Assembly: GCF_004551525.1 (NCBI RefSeq)
Contig: NZ_SATR01000003.1
Location: forward strand, 1 to 64,000
Length of the DNA stretch: 64,000 nt
From: Vibrio ouci
GTDB taxonomy: Bacteria > Pseudomonadota > Gammaproteobacteria > Enterobacterales > Vibrionaceae
Reading direction: 5' to 3'
Shown piece after piece: positions 41,471 through 51,489 of this stretch. How positions within the stretch are numbered: the first letter of the stretch is position 1; every line of letters starts with the position of its first letter. The position numbers and the translations under genes are program-made. Below the pieces are notes generated by a model. That model was not told where the DNA came from and searched no databases. It saw only the letters and a program-made list of their open reading frames with translations.

Positions 41471-42169
41471 ATGTTACCGCAAAGAGTGATCAAATACATC
41501 GCCGACCTGTTGCCACTCAACTGCGAGTTATGCGGCTTAGAGTTAGACCAGCAGCACAATGGATTTTGTTTTGCTTGTCGTAAAACCTTCTCACCGACAC
41601 CGCGCTGCCAACGTTGTGGTTTGCCCTGTGTGACTGAAACGCCTACGTGTGGTGAGTGCTTGGTTACGCCTCCACCTTGGCGTCGACTTTACTGCGTTGG
41701 TGATTATCAACAGCCCCTATCAACCTACGTACATCACTTGAAGTATGAAGGTCAGTTCTGGCACACCCGAAAGCTGGTTGATTTGCTGATCCCCAACATA
41801 GATACCCCTGCTGAAGTGGTGACGTCTGTACCACTGCATTGGCGCCGACAGTGGCGTCGAGGCTTCAACCAGAGTGAGCTATTGGCGGCCTCGTTGGCTA
41901 AGCAGTTAGGGTGTGAATATCGGCCTATGTTTCGTCGTATCCGTTCGACCAAACAGCAAAAAGGGTTGAATCGGCGTGAGCGGCAGGTGAACTTGAACGG
42001 AGCATTTAAGCTGCTTAAAGAGGAAAGCCCTTATCGTCACGTCGCAATTATTGATGATGTTGTGACGACAGGCAGTACGGTGCAGCATTTATGCAAATTA
42101 CTGCTTGATAGTGGCGTAAAAAGTGTCGATATTTACTGCATTTGCCGTACTCCAGACGTAGTAACTTAG
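41471..42169 (+). CDS. ComF/GntX-family phosphoribosyltransferase-like protein
   Basis: A protein of 232 residues from ATG 41471. An N-terminal zinc-ribbon-like region has cysteine pairs (CELCGLE, CFACRK, CQRCGLPC, CGEC). The C-terminal domain is type I phosphoribosyltransferase-like, with the PRPP loop VAIIDDVVTTGSTV. In naturally competent bacteria ComF aids DNA uptake, and Vibrio is competent on chitin. The start is uncertain: TTG 41429 and ATG 41441 are in frame, but neither has a ribosome site. Confidence 0.9.
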   Translation: MLPQRVIKYIADLLPLNCELCGLELDQQHNGFCFACRKTFSPTPRCQRCGLPCVTETPTCGECLVTPPPWRRLYCVGDYQQPLSTYVHHLKYEGQFWHTRKLVDLLIPNIDTPAEVVTSVPLHWRRQWRRGFNQSELLAASLAKQLGCEYRPMFRRIRSTKQQKGLNRRERQVNLNGAFKLLKEESPYRHVAIIDDVVTTGSTVQHLCKLLLDSGVKSVDIYCICRTPDVVT

Positions 42170-42255
42170 CTGAATTTGATCAAAACGCTAGACCTCTAAA
42201 TTTTCAGGAGTAAAATGGACAACAAATAGCCTACAAAATTACTCAGGTATTCGTC

Positions 42256-42843
42256 GTGTCAAATTCTATTACTATTACAGAAAACGCCCAATCTCATTTT
42301 GCTAACCTATTGGGTCAGCAGCCAGAAGGCACTAACATTCGCGTATTCGTGGTAAACCCAGGCACTCAAAACGCAGAGTGTGGTGTATCTTACTGCCCAA
42401 CTGAAGCAGTAGAATCTACGGATACAGAACTTAAGTTTGAAGGTTTTTCAGCGTTTATTGATGAACTAAGCTTACCTTTCCTTGAAGACGCAGAGATCGA
42501 CTTTGTGACGGATAAGATGGGTTCTCAACTTACGCTAAAAGCGCCAAACGCGAAAATGCGTAAAGTTTCTGATGATGCACCTCTTGTTGAGCGCGTAGAG
42601 TACGTGATTCAAACTCAGGTGAACCCTCAATTAGCGGGCCACGGTGGTCACGTAAACCTAGTTGAAATCACAGCAGAAGGCGTTGCTATCGTAGCCTTTG
42701 GTGGTGGTTGTAACGGTTGTTCTATGGTTGATGTAACTCTTAAAGAAGGCATCGAGAAAGAGCTTCTACAACAGTTCGAAGGTGAGCTATCAGCGGTACG
42801 TGACGCAACAGAACACGATCGCGGTGAGCACTCTTACTACTAA
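42256..42843 (+). CDS. nfuA: Fe-S cluster carrier NfuA
   Basis: Carries and delivers iron-sulfur clusters to target enzymes. It has 195 residues: an N-terminal degenerate A-type domain and a C-terminal Nfu domain with the cluster-binding CNGCS. The start is GTG 42256. It follows comF by 86 bases, the same order as E. coli gntX-nfuA. Confidence 0.97.
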   Translation: MSNSITITENAQSHFANLLGQQPEGTNIRVFVVNPGTQNAECGVSYCPTEAVESTDTELKFEGFSAFIDELSLPFLEDAEIDFVTDKMGSQLTLKAPNAKMRKVSDDAPLVERVEYVIQTQVNPQLAGHGGHVNLVEITAEGVAIVAFGGGCNGCSMVDVTLKEGIEKELLQQFEGELSAVRDATEHDRGEHSYY

Positions 42844-42872
42844 GACATTGCTCTAAATTGAATCAAATCGAG

Positions 42873-42903
42873 AGGGTTGGCAGCGATGCCAACCCTTTTT
42901 TTG
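42873..42903 (+). terminator. Terminator of nfuA
   Basis: The perfect stem AGGGTTGGCA/TGCCAACCCT has a GCGA loop and is followed by a long T run. Confidence 0.92.
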
Positions 42904-42965
42904 TTTTCAAACTCATAAAATTTCTCATATATTAGGAACTTCAACTTTCGTATAGGAGCAAGCTT

Positions 42966-43511
42966 GTGGCTAAACGTACTCCACCAGAAATTCTAGATAA
43001 ACAGACAGTTGCACAATCACGACTGTTCGCGATTGAAGCGCTGGATCTGCGTTTTAGCAATGGTGAGGAACGAACCTATGAGCGCATGAAGCCAAGCGGT
43101 CGTAATGCGGTGATGATGGTACCAATCACAGCTCAAGGCGATATTCTGTTAGTCCGTGAATATGCCGCGGGCACGGAGCGCTATGAATTAGGTTTTCCTA
43201 AAGGGTTGATTGACCCGGGGGAGACGCCAGAGCAGGCTGCAGTACGAGAGTTGAAAGAAGAAATAGGCCAAGGTTCGAATAAGCTGACACCGCTAAAAGA
43301 AGTGGTTTTAGCGCCGTCTTATTTCTCGAGTAAAATGACCCTATTCATCGCCGAAGATCTATACTCAGAAAAACTAGAAGGTGATGAACCTGAACCATTA
43401 GATGTGGTTCGTTGGCCGTTGGCGCAAGCTGAAGAACTGCTGACGCACCTCGATTTTAGTGAAGCGCGCAGTATTACCGCGCTATTACTCGCTCTACGCA
43501 TTTTAAAATAA
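42966..43511 (+). CDS. nudE: ADP compounds hydrolase NudE
   Basis: A Nudix hydrolase of 181 residues, acting on NADH, ADP-ribose and similar ADP compounds. The Nudix box is complete (GFPKGLIDPGETPE, then VRELKEEIG). The start is GTG 42966 with AGGAGCAAGC upstream. It forms a unit with cysQ, 57 bases downstream, as in E. coli. Confidence 0.95.
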   Translation: MAKRTPPEILDKQTVAQSRLFAIEALDLRFSNGEERTYERMKPSGRNAVMMVPITAQGDILLVREYAAGTERYELGFPKGLIDPGETPEQAAVRELKEEIGQGSNKLTPLKEVVLAPSYFSSKMTLFIAEDLYSEKLEGDEPEPLDVVRWPLAQAEELLTHLDFSEARSITALLLALRILK

Positions 43512-43568
43512 TAATTATCGACCTTGCCTTGAGCAAAGGAGTTTAAGCGAGAGCGCAAAGGAATTTTT

Positions 43569-44396
43569 ATGCCAATAACAGAAGATTTGTCTCACCATTT
43601 ACCGTCCGTGATTGAAATTGCTCGCAGCGCCGGGCAGCTTATTCTCGATATTTACGAGAAAAAAGAGTACGAAGAGTTTACCAAAAGTGACGAAACCCCA
43701 GTCACCAGCGCAGATATTGCGGCGCATAAACTGATTACTGAGAAGCTATCGGACCTGACGCCGGATATTCCCGTACTATCGGAAGAAGCTGCGGACATTA
43801 GTTTAGATAAACGTTCACAGTGGGATCGCTACTGGCTCGTTGACCCACTTGATGGAACCCAAGAATTTATTGCTCGTAGTGGGGATTTTGCCACCATTAT
43901 TGCTCTGATTGAGAACAATAAACCGGTGATGGGCGTGGTATACGGCCCTGTCTCTGGGGTGACCTATTACGCCTATCACGGCAAAGGCGCTTGGAAAATT
44001 CCAGATCTAAGCGAAAGTGTTCGTATCAAGACCCATCAACATGATGGCCCTAAGAGCCCGATAGCGATGGCCATCAGCCGTCGCCAAGATATCAATCGTA
44101 TCACCGGCCGTATGAGCAGCGCTTGGAACTATGATTTAGTACCACTTGGCTCTGCTGCATTGAAAGCGTGTCTGGTTGCCGAAGGGGCGGTCGATTGTTA
44201 CTTACGCCTAGGACCGACGGGGGAATGGGATACCGCTGCGACGCAATGTATTGTTGAAGAAGCGGGCGGACGCATCTTGAGTACTCAACTAGAGCCGCTT
44301 TCATACAACGAGCGTGATACGTTGGAAAACCCGAACTTTATTGTATTGGGTGATGAGAACTTACCGTGGGATGAAATCCTGCAGGTGAAGGACTAG
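43569..44396 (+). CDS. cysQ: 3'(2'),5'-bisphosphate nucleotidase CysQ
   Basis: Hydrolyses 3'-phosphoadenosine 5'-phosphate, a by-product of sulfate assimilation, to AMP. It has 275 residues with the inositol-phosphatase fold. The metal-binding motif is WLVDPLDGTQEF, preceded by LSEEA, and the C-terminal motif is GPTGEWDTAATQCIVEEAGG. It is co-directional with nudE. Confidence 0.96.
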   Translation: MPITEDLSHHLPSVIEIARSAGQLILDIYEKKEYEEFTKSDETPVTSADIAAHKLITEKLSDLTPDIPVLSEEAADISLDKRSQWDRYWLVDPLDGTQEFIARSGDFATIIALIENNKPVMGVVYGPVSGVTYYAYHGKGAWKIPDLSESVRIKTHQHDGPKSPIAMAISRRQDINRITGRMSSAWNYDLVPLGSAALKACLVAEGAVDCYLRLGPTGEWDTAATQCIVEEAGGRILSTQLEPLSYNERDTLENPNFIVLGDENLPWDEILQVKD

Positions 44397-44408
44397 TTAA
44401 TCTAGATA

Positions 44409-44510
44409 GTCACTCCATAGAGTGACGAAGGAGCGAGTAGGGAGTCTTTGTCAGCTTTCTACTTGCTTTAAGAGATCCCAACTCGTTGGTTCCTCACTCT
44501 TGAAGATGGC
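44409..44510 (+). repeat. Dispersed ~103-bp palindromic repeat, copy A
   Basis: It begins GTCACTCCATAGAGTGACG and ends CTTGAAGATGGC, and is the most diverged of the four near-complete copies. The two halves are imperfect inverted repeats. The copy lies between cysQ and recG. Confidence 0.8.
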
Positions 44511-44522
44511 GTAGTTAAACAT

Positions 44523-44564
44523 GTCATTCCATAGAACGACGAAGGAGTGAGTAGGGAATCTCTC
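44523..44564 (+). repeat. Dispersed palindromic repeat, partial copy B
   Basis: Only the left arm is present (GTCATTCCATAGAACGACG to GTAGGGAATCTC). It starts 12 bases after copy A. The right arm is missing; unrelated sequence runs on to the recG stop codon. Confidence 0.8.
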
Positions 44565-44587
44565 AAAAAATTCTGCTTTCTTCCCGC

Positions 44588-46666
44588 TTAAGCTTTCGAA
44601 TAGACATCCCTATCGCCAAGCCATCGATCAATAATCGCGACAGCATTATCAGGATAGTTATCATGAATATGACGAGCGATGCGCTGAACTTCCGGAATTA
44701 AGCGCTGATCTCGTACTAAGTCGGCAATCTTAAAATCGGCCATGCCCGTTTGTTTTGTTCCGAGCAACTCACCTGGGCCACGGATCTCTAAATCACGCTG
44801 AGCAATCACAAAGCCATCATTACTTTCACGCAGCACACCTAAGCGTTTTTGTGCGGTTTTCGATAGCGGAGAGTGATAGAGCAACACACAGTGACTAGCA
44901 ACACTGCCTCGGCCAACGCGGCCACGCAACTGGTGCAGTTGAGCTAAACCTAGGCGCTCGGGGTTTTCAATGATCATTAAGCTTGAGTTTGGTACGTCCA
45001 CACCGACTTCAATCACGGTAGTGGCAACCAGAAGGTGCAGCTTATTGTCTTTGAAATCCTGCATTACTGCTTGTTTCTCGGCAGGCTTCATACGGCCATG
45101 GACTAAACCAATTTTTACATCGGGCAGTTTGCGTTGCAGCTCTTCTGCGGTATCGGCAGCGGCTTGCGCTTCGAGTACTTCAGACTCATCAATTAAGGTA
45201 CATACCCAGTAAGCTTGTTTGCCTTCGTTCAGACAAGCGTTGCGTACTCGTTCGACAATATCCTCGCGCTTAGTATCTGGAATAGCGACGGTTTGAATCG
45301 GCGTTCTTCCCGGTGGTAGCTCATCGATTACCGAAGTTTCAAGGTCAGCATAGGCAGTCATTGCCAGAGTGCGCGGGATCGGTGTTGCTGTCATGATTAG
45401 CTGATGCGGGTAAGCGCCTTGCTTTTCACCTTTCTCACGTAGCTCTAAGCGCTGGTGGACGCCAAAGCGGTGCTGCTCATCAATAATCACTAATGCTAAG
45501 TGGTGGAACTCTACATGCTCTTGGAATAGGGCGTGGGTACCGACCACCATTTGTGCTTCACCACTGGCAATCTTAGCCAATTCGGTTTCTTTCGCTTTGC
45601 CTTTGAGCTTGCCTGCTAACCAGCCGACTTTAATGCCCATTGGCTCCAGCCAGTGGGCAAAGTTGATTGCGTGCTGCTCGGCCAGCAGTTCGGTTGGTGC
45701 CATCAAAGCAACTTGGTAGCTATGCTCGAGTGCACGTAGCGCGGCTAAAGCAGCAACCAAGGTTTTTCCTGAGCCGACATCGCCTTGAACTAAGCGCATC
45801 ATAGGGTGAGGCTTTTCTAAGTCTTGCTCGATCTCTTGTACCACCCGTGCTTGGGCATTGGTCGGCGAAAACGGCAGTTGGCTGAGTAGCTGCTGTTTTA
45901 GGTTATCGCGCCTTGCTAAAGGCAGTGCAGCGTCCTGTTGCCCTTTGCTACGAACCGAGAGCATGGATAAGTTCTGCGCAAGTAACTCTTCCATAATCAG
46001 GCGTATCTGTGCTGGGTGCTTACCTTCATCAAACTGTTCTAAGTCGATGTTTGGCGGTGGGCGATGAATGGTATGCAGAGCCTGAGCAAGCGTCGTTTGC
46101 TGATCATAAAGCCCACTTGGCAGCAGCTCTTGTACAGCGGCTTTATCGAGTAACTCTAGTGCTTGGTCGGTTAGGTTACGCAGAGTCACTTGGCGCAGCC
46201 CATCCGTGGTTGGATAAACTGGGGTTAATGTCTGTTCGACATCGGCTTTTTGGTTCGGAGCATAGAACTTATAGTCAGGATGGACGATCTCTAAACCGTA
46301 GCCACCACGCTTAATTTCACCATAAGCATGGACGGTTTTACCTTCGGCAAAGTTGTTTTTCATCCCCGCAGTGAAGTTGAAAAAACGCAGTGTGATGGTG
46401 CCGTTGCCATCGCTAATTTTGACCGCAAGCATTTTGCGTTTGCCAAATAGGGTGTCAACACTCATCACCTTGCCTTGCACTGCAGCCCATAGTCCGGCGT
46501 GCAGCTTGGCGATGGGATAGATGCGAGTGCGGTCTTCATAACGAAGGGGTAGGTGAAACAGTAAGTCTTGAGCGGTAACAAGCCCAACTTTCGCTAGTTT
46601 CTCGGCCACTTTGGCGCCGACGCCGGTCAATGACGTTAAAGGAATAGCAGAGAGTAGCTGGGACAT
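44588..46666 (-). CDS. recG: ATP-dependent DNA helicase RecG
   Basis: Branch-migrates Holliday junctions and regresses stalled forks. Its 692 residues are the usual length. The wedge OB domain is at about 60-155. The helicase domains show Walker A GDVGSGKT, DEQH (VIIDEQHRFG), motif III (MTATPIPRT) and motif VI (HQLRGRVGRG). It is the last gene of the leftward gmk to recG block, but 453 bases separate it from trmH, so it probably has its own promoter. Confidence 0.97.
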   Translation of the reverse strand: MSQLLSAIPLTSLTGVGAKVAEKLAKVGLVTAQDLLFHLPLRYEDRTRIYPIAKLHAGLWAAVQGKVMSVDTLFGKRKMLAVKISDGNGTITLRFFNFTAGMKNNFAEGKTVHAYGEIKRGGYGLEIVHPDYKFYAPNQKADVEQTLTPVYPTTDGLRQVTLRNLTDQALELLDKAAVQELLPSGLYDQQTTLAQALHTIHRPPPNIDLEQFDEGKHPAQIRLIMEELLAQNLSMLSVRSKGQQDAALPLARRDNLKQQLLSQLPFSPTNAQARVVQEIEQDLEKPHPMMRLVQGDVGSGKTLVAALAALRALEHSYQVALMAPTELLAEQHAINFAHWLEPMGIKVGWLAGKLKGKAKETELAKIASGEAQMVVGTHALFQEHVEFHHLALVIIDEQHRFGVHQRLELREKGEKQGAYPHQLIMTATPIPRTLAMTAYADLETSVIDELPPGRTPIQTVAIPDTKREDIVERVRNACLNEGKQAYWVCTLIDESEVLEAQAAADTAEELQRKLPDVKIGLVHGRMKPAEKQAVMQDFKDNKLHLLVATTVIEVGVDVPNSSLMIIENPERLGLAQLHQLRGRVGRGSVASHCVLLYHSPLSKTAQKRLGVLRESNDGFVIAQRDLEIRGPGELLGTKQTGMADFKIADLVRDQRLIPEVQRIARHIHDNYPDNAVAIIDRWLGDRDVYSKA

Positions 46667-46740
46667 AAAAAAGCTCGATAAGTCATTCTATAAGTTAGTA
46701 ATAGTTAACCATCGGGCTGTGTTTTTGTACAGGAAAAAAT

Positions 46741-46815
46741 GAAGGGCGAAGAGCGGGCTGCGCCCTGCGAGAACGCTTCGCTTCGGGAACGGACTTCGTC
46801 CTTCGAGAGAAGGCT
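46741..46815. repeat. Chain of small GC-rich hairpins
   Basis: Consecutive short palindromes with TTC or TGC loops: GGGCTGCGCCC near 46755, GCTTCGCTTCGGG near 46775 and GGACTTCGTCC at 46791-46801. The composition differs from the flanks. It looks like a small repetitive intergenic element. Confidence 0.5.
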
Positions 46816-46828
46816 GAGGTCATATATC

Positions 46829-46931
46829 GTCATTCCCTAGACTGACGAAGGAAGGAGTAGGGAATCTCATTAAGTTTACGACTCACTTTAAGAGCTCCCC
46901 AACTCACTCATTCTTCGTTCTTGAGGATGAC
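46829..46931 (+). repeat. Dispersed ~103-bp palindromic repeat, copy C
   Basis: Runs from GTCATTCCCTAGACTGACG to CTTGAGGATGAC, with the internal GTAGGGAATCTC and CCCAACTC blocks shared by the other copies. Confidence 0.85.
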
Positions 46932-46949
46932 AGCTTAATTTATTTGAAA

Positions 46950-46980
46950 CAAAAAGGGTTGACACGCAATGCCAACCCTT
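46950..46980 (-). terminator. Terminator of trmH
   Basis: AAGGGTTG pairs with CAACCCTT around an 11-base loop. On the minus strand it is followed by TTTTTGTTTC. It lies beyond the tandem array, so the array is within the trmH transcript. Confidence 0.8.
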
Positions 46981-46986
46981 ACAAGA

Positions 46987-47119
46987 CTTCTCGCTTCTCG
47001 CTTCTCGCTTCTCGCTTCTCGCTTCTCGCTTCTCGCTTCTCGCTTCTCGCTTCTCGCTTCTCGCTTCTCGCTTCTCGCTTCTCGCTTCTCGCTTCTCGCT
47101 TCTCGCTTCTCGCTTCTCG
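46987..47119. repeat. 19-copy 7-bp tandem array (CTTCTCG)n
   Basis: Nineteen uninterrupted perfect copies of CTTCTCG. The array starts at the base next to the trmH TAG stop codon. On the minus strand it reads as (CGAGAAG)n. In the trmH frame beyond the stop it would encode the heptapeptide REARSEK over and over. Confidence 0.97.
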
Positions 47120-47803
47120 CTACTTCTTCTGCATTTCTGCCCACCAAGCATCGTCTGCAACGATCTGGCCCTGGTCATCAAGTTGTGGGTAAGCCATACC
47201 TTTACGCTTAGCTACTTTAGCGAGCACAGGGTGGCCACGTTCAAAGAGCAGGCGGTGAATGGTTTCTTCTGGTACTGAGCTGACTTCGTTATCGTACATG
47301 CCAGCCGCTTCACGTTGACGCTGGGCTTCATACAGAATAACTGCACTGGCTACCGATACGTTGAGTGATTGAACCATGCCAACCATAGGTACGATGATGT
47401 CTTGATCGGCTAGCTGTTTAGCTTTTTCCGAAGCGCCGACTTTTTCGCTGCCTAGAATGATTGCGGTTGGCTTAGTGTAGTCAATTTCACGAAAATCGAC
47501 TGCAGTATCAGACAGGTTGGTTACCAATACCTGCATGCCTTGCGCTTTCAGCTCAGTGATCGCCTCTTCAATGCTGTCGTGAGTCTCTACATCGACCCAG
47601 TTACGTGCGCCCGCTGATGTGTGGCTTAGGGTACGCATCTCATTTGGCCATACCGCATGAATTTTATGGATGCCGGTTGCATCAGCGGTACGAATCACAG
47701 CAGAAACGTTGTTTGGCTTATGGACTTCTTCAAGACACAGCGTTAGGTCTGCTTGACGCGCTTTAAGCACTTGTTGGATTCGGTTGTAACGTTCTAAATT
47801 CAT
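47120..47803 (-). CDS. trmH: tRNA (guanosine(18)-2'-O)-methyltransferase TrmH
   Basis: Methylates the ribose of G18 in the tRNA D-loop using S-adenosylmethionine. It has 227 residues with a SPOUT fold: motif 1 near the conserved Arg of NNVSAVIRTADATG, motif 2 IILGSEKVG, and motif 3 VPMVGMVQSLNVSVASAVILYE at the knot. It ends at TAG, directly next to the 7-bp array. It follows spoT by 74 bases. Confidence 0.96.
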   Translation of the reverse strand: MNLERYNRIQQVLKARQADLTLCLEEVHKPNNVSAVIRTADATGIHKIHAVWPNEMRTLSHTSAGARNWVDVETHDSIEEAITELKAQGMQVLVTNLSDTAVDFREIDYTKPTAIILGSEKVGASEKAKQLADQDIIVPMVGMVQSLNVSVASAVILYEAQRQREAAGMYDNEVSSVPEETIHRLLFERGHPVLAKVAKRKGMAYPQLDDQGQIVADDAWWAEMQKK

Positions 47804-47817
47804 AACTCTTTCTTACT

Positions 47818-47857
47818 TACAAAAATGTCCCTGAAACCTGAGGCTTCAAGGACATTT
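47818..47857 (-). terminator. Terminator-like hairpin between spoT and trmH
   Basis: AAATGTCC pairs with GGACATTT, with an inner TGAA/TTCA pairing. TTTTTGT follows on the minus strand. It lies in the 74-base gap and may weaken read-through into trmH. Confidence 0.75.
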
Positions 47858-47877
47858 AGATTCAACTATTCAGTCGA

Positions 47878-50004
47878 TTAGTTCTTGCGACGGCGTACTT
47901 TGAGCGTATGTGGCATTGCCTTAATCTTACGCATAATGCCCGCAAGGTGAACACGATCTTTGGTCGTTAGCAGTACCGTCACTGTGTATAGGCGACCATC
48001 ACGCTCTTCGGTTGAAAGGCCGTGAATGTTTGAGCCTGTCTTAGAGATTACATTGGTCAGTTCTGCTAGCGCACCTTGACGGTTTTGTACGTCAACGGTC
48101 ACTTCAGTAATGAACTCTTTATCGTAATCTTCCGACCACTCAACTGCCATGTACTTATCTGGTTCTTTTTGGTAACCACGCACGTTCGGACACATCTCGC
48201 GGTGAACCACTAAGCCGCGGCCTGGTGATACGTGAGCAATAATGTGATCGTCTGGAATCGGGTGACAACAGTTGGCAAACGTCAGCAAGATACCTTCCGC
48301 ACCACGGATAGGCAGTTTCTTCTTGTTGCTGTCGGTTTCGCTTGAGCCTTCCACTTCGGTTAGCTCATCAGCATCACCTAATAGGCGGCGAGCAATGACG
48401 ATACTCATCAGTTCACCTAGGCCGATATCAGCCAGCAGGTCATCAATCGAGTCGATCTTAAGATCGCTTAATACATGATTGATGTTTTCTTCACTGATGT
48501 CAGAAAGTGACAATTCACCCAGTGCATGATTGAGCAAGCGGCGACCTAGTGTAATCGACTCTTCGCGGCGCATGGTTTTCAGAACCTGACGGATCTTAGT
48601 ACGAGCACGTGAAGTCACGACATAGTTGAGCCATGCTGCATTCGGGCGTGCACCCGGCGCACTGATGATCTCAATGGTTTGGCCATTCTTGAGTGATTTA
48701 CTTAGCGGGTATGGGTTGCGATCAACACGCGCACCGACACAGGTATTACCGACATCGGTATGTACAGCGTAAGCAAAGTCTACTGCTGTTGCCCCTACTG
48801 GTAGCTCAACGATGCGGCCTTTTGGCGTGAAGACGTAAATCTCATCTGGGAACAGATCCGATTTAACGTTCTCGATGAACTCAAATGAGTTGCCGGCACT
48901 TTGTTGTAGCTCAAGTAGGCTTTGCATCCAGCGCTGTGCTTTCACCTGAGCAGTGGTGCCTGTGCGCTCGCCAGTGCCTTTATATGACCAGTGAGCCGCG
49001 ACACCCTTGTCCGCCATTTGATCCATATCTTCAGTACGGATCTGAACTTCAACAGGGACACCATGAGGGCCGACCATTGAAGTGTGAATAGATTGATAGC
49101 CGTTCGCTTTTGGTACCGCAATGTAGTCTTTCATGCGACCTGGACGCGGCTTGTACAAGCTATGCACTTGACCAAGCACTCGGTAACAGGTGTCAGCATC
49201 ATCAACCACGACGCGGAAAGCGTAGATATCCATGATGGTGTGGAAACGCTGTTCTTTGGTCTTCATCTTGTTGTAGATGGAGAACAGATTCTTTTCTCGA
49301 CCAAATACGCGAGCTTTTAGACCCACTTCTTCAAGTCGGCCTTCAATCTCATCATGAATGCGTTGAATCATCTCCTTACGGTTACCACGCGCAGCTTTCA
49401 CTACCTCTTTAAGAACGCGGTAGCGGTTCGGGTAGAGCGCTTCAAAACCAAGCTCTTCCAGCTCTGTTTTGATGTTGTGGATACCAAGGCGGTGCGCCAG
49501 TGGAGAGTAGATCTCTAACGTCTCGCGGGCAATACGGCGCTTTTTATCTGGGCGTAGAGCACCCAGCGTGCGCATATTGTGAGTACGGTCTGCGAGTTTG
49601 ATTAGAATAACGCGGATGTCTTGCACCATGGCAAGAACCATCTTACGGAAGTTTTCTGCCTGAGCTTCCTTGCGATCACGAAACTTAAGCTTATCAAGCT
49701 TAGAAACGCCATCCACAAGTTCTGCAACCGTATTACCAAATTGAGCTTCAAGCTCTTCTTTGGTTACTTCAGTGTCTTCTATGACGTCATGCAGAAGGGC
49801 TGCTTGTAGAGTCTCAATATCTAGGCGCATTTCGGCCAAGATGCGAGCTACAGCAACAGGGTGGATGATATAAGGTTCGCCGCTAGAGCGGGTTTGCCCT
49901 TCATGGGCGTCTTTCGCTACCACATAAGATTGACGCAGAGCCTCAATTTGAGGCTCTGTTAGGTATTCTTGGGCAACGTCTTTAAGGCTATCGAATAGAT
50001 ACAA
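47878..50004 (-). CDS. spoT: Bifunctional (p)ppGpp synthase/hydrolase SpoT
   Basis: Makes and mainly degrades (p)ppGpp in the stringent response. It has 708 residues: an HD hydrolase domain (about 25-190, HDVIEDTEV), a synthetase domain (about 200-380), TGS (about 385-450), a helical domain and a C-terminal ACT domain (about 635-705). The start is TTG 50004, which gives the N terminus MYLFDSLKDVAQEY, matching the E. coli protein. It follows rpoZ by 39 bases. Confidence 0.97.
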   Translation of the reverse strand: MYLFDSLKDVAQEYLTEPQIEALRQSYVVAKDAHEGQTRSSGEPYIIHPVAVARILAEMRLDIETLQAALLHDVIEDTEVTKEELEAQFGNTVAELVDGVSKLDKLKFRDRKEAQAENFRKMVLAMVQDIRVILIKLADRTHNMRTLGALRPDKKRRIARETLEIYSPLAHRLGIHNIKTELEELGFEALYPNRYRVLKEVVKAARGNRKEMIQRIHDEIEGRLEEVGLKARVFGREKNLFSIYNKMKTKEQRFHTIMDIYAFRVVVDDADTCYRVLGQVHSLYKPRPGRMKDYIAVPKANGYQSIHTSMVGPHGVPVEVQIRTEDMDQMADKGVAAHWSYKGTGERTGTTAQVKAQRWMQSLLELQQSAGNSFEFIENVKSDLFPDEIYVFTPKGRIVELPVGATAVDFAYAVHTDVGNTCVGARVDRNPYPLSKSLKNGQTIEIISAPGARPNAAWLNYVVTSRARTKIRQVLKTMRREESITLGRRLLNHALGELSLSDISEENINHVLSDLKIDSIDDLLADIGLGELMSIVIARRLLGDADELTEVEGSSETDSNKKKLPIRGAEGILLTFANCCHPIPDDHIIAHVSPGRGLVVHREMCPNVRGYQKEPDKYMAVEWSEDYDKEFITEVTVDVQNRQGALAELTNVISKTGSNIHGLSTEERDGRLYTVTVLLTTKDRVHLAGIMRKIKAMPHTLKVRRRKN

Positions 50005-50043
50005 ACTTTAGGCCCGGAAGATAGTTGTAAAAGAGAGGGCTAA

Positions 50044-50316
50044 TTAACGGCTGTGAGCGATGCTGCTTACAGCTGCTAGTTCAGCGGCTTCTTGCTCTTG
50101 CTGCTCTTGACGCTCACGTGCATCAAGGATCTCTTTAGTGATAAGACCTTCTTCGATCTCGCGTAGAGCGATAACCGTTTGCTTATCATTCTCCTCTGGC
50201 ACTAGTGAGTCTTTGCCACCAGTTTGCATTTGACGAGCGCGGCGTGCCGCAATTAGAACTAGGTCGAAACGGTTGCCTACTTTTTCAACAGCGTCTTGAA
50301 CAGTTACGCGTGCCAT
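50044..50316 (-). CDS. rpoZ: RNA polymerase omega subunit
   Basis: A small subunit that helps assemble RNA polymerase and binds ppGpp in enterics. It has 90 residues starting [28 protein letters not shown], the full conserved N-terminal core. It lies between gmk and spoT, the conserved order. Confidence 0.98.
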   Translation of the reverse strand: MARVTVQDAVEKVGNRFDLVLIAARRARQMQTGGKDSLVPEENDKQTVIALREIEEGLITKEILDARERQEQQEQEAAELAAVSSIAHSR

Positions 50317-50412
50317 GAGAACTCCAAATTAGTTAACTAAAATTTTGAATGACGAGAAATTATACAGGCTGACAGTTCCTAGTGTCTAGGATCTGTTTGC
50401 CATTCGACTAAT

Positions 50413-51489
<1,077 letters not shown>

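Larger units (their letters stand above)
46667..47119. other. Intergenic region between recG and trmH
   Basis: A 453-base stretch with no gene. From right to left it holds the 7-bp tandem array (46987-47119), the trmH terminator (46950-46980), a dispersed palindromic repeat (46829-46931), a chain of small GC-rich hairpins (46741-46815), and the recG leader. Confidence 0.85.

Noticed and set aside
46987..47119. CRISPR-like regular repeat
   Set aside because: The units are 7 bp with no spacers and no cas genes nearby, so it is a simple tandem repeat.
46888..47181. Minus-strand reading frames across the tandem array that encode SEKREAR heptapeptide repeats
   Set aside because: They arise only because the 7-bp unit has no stop codon in any frame. 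They have no ribosome site and overlap trmH in another frame.
47878..50004. spoT as a truncated gene because it lacks an ATG start
   Set aside because: The TTG start gives MYLFDSLKDVAQEY, which matches the known N terminus of SpoT, so the gene is complete.
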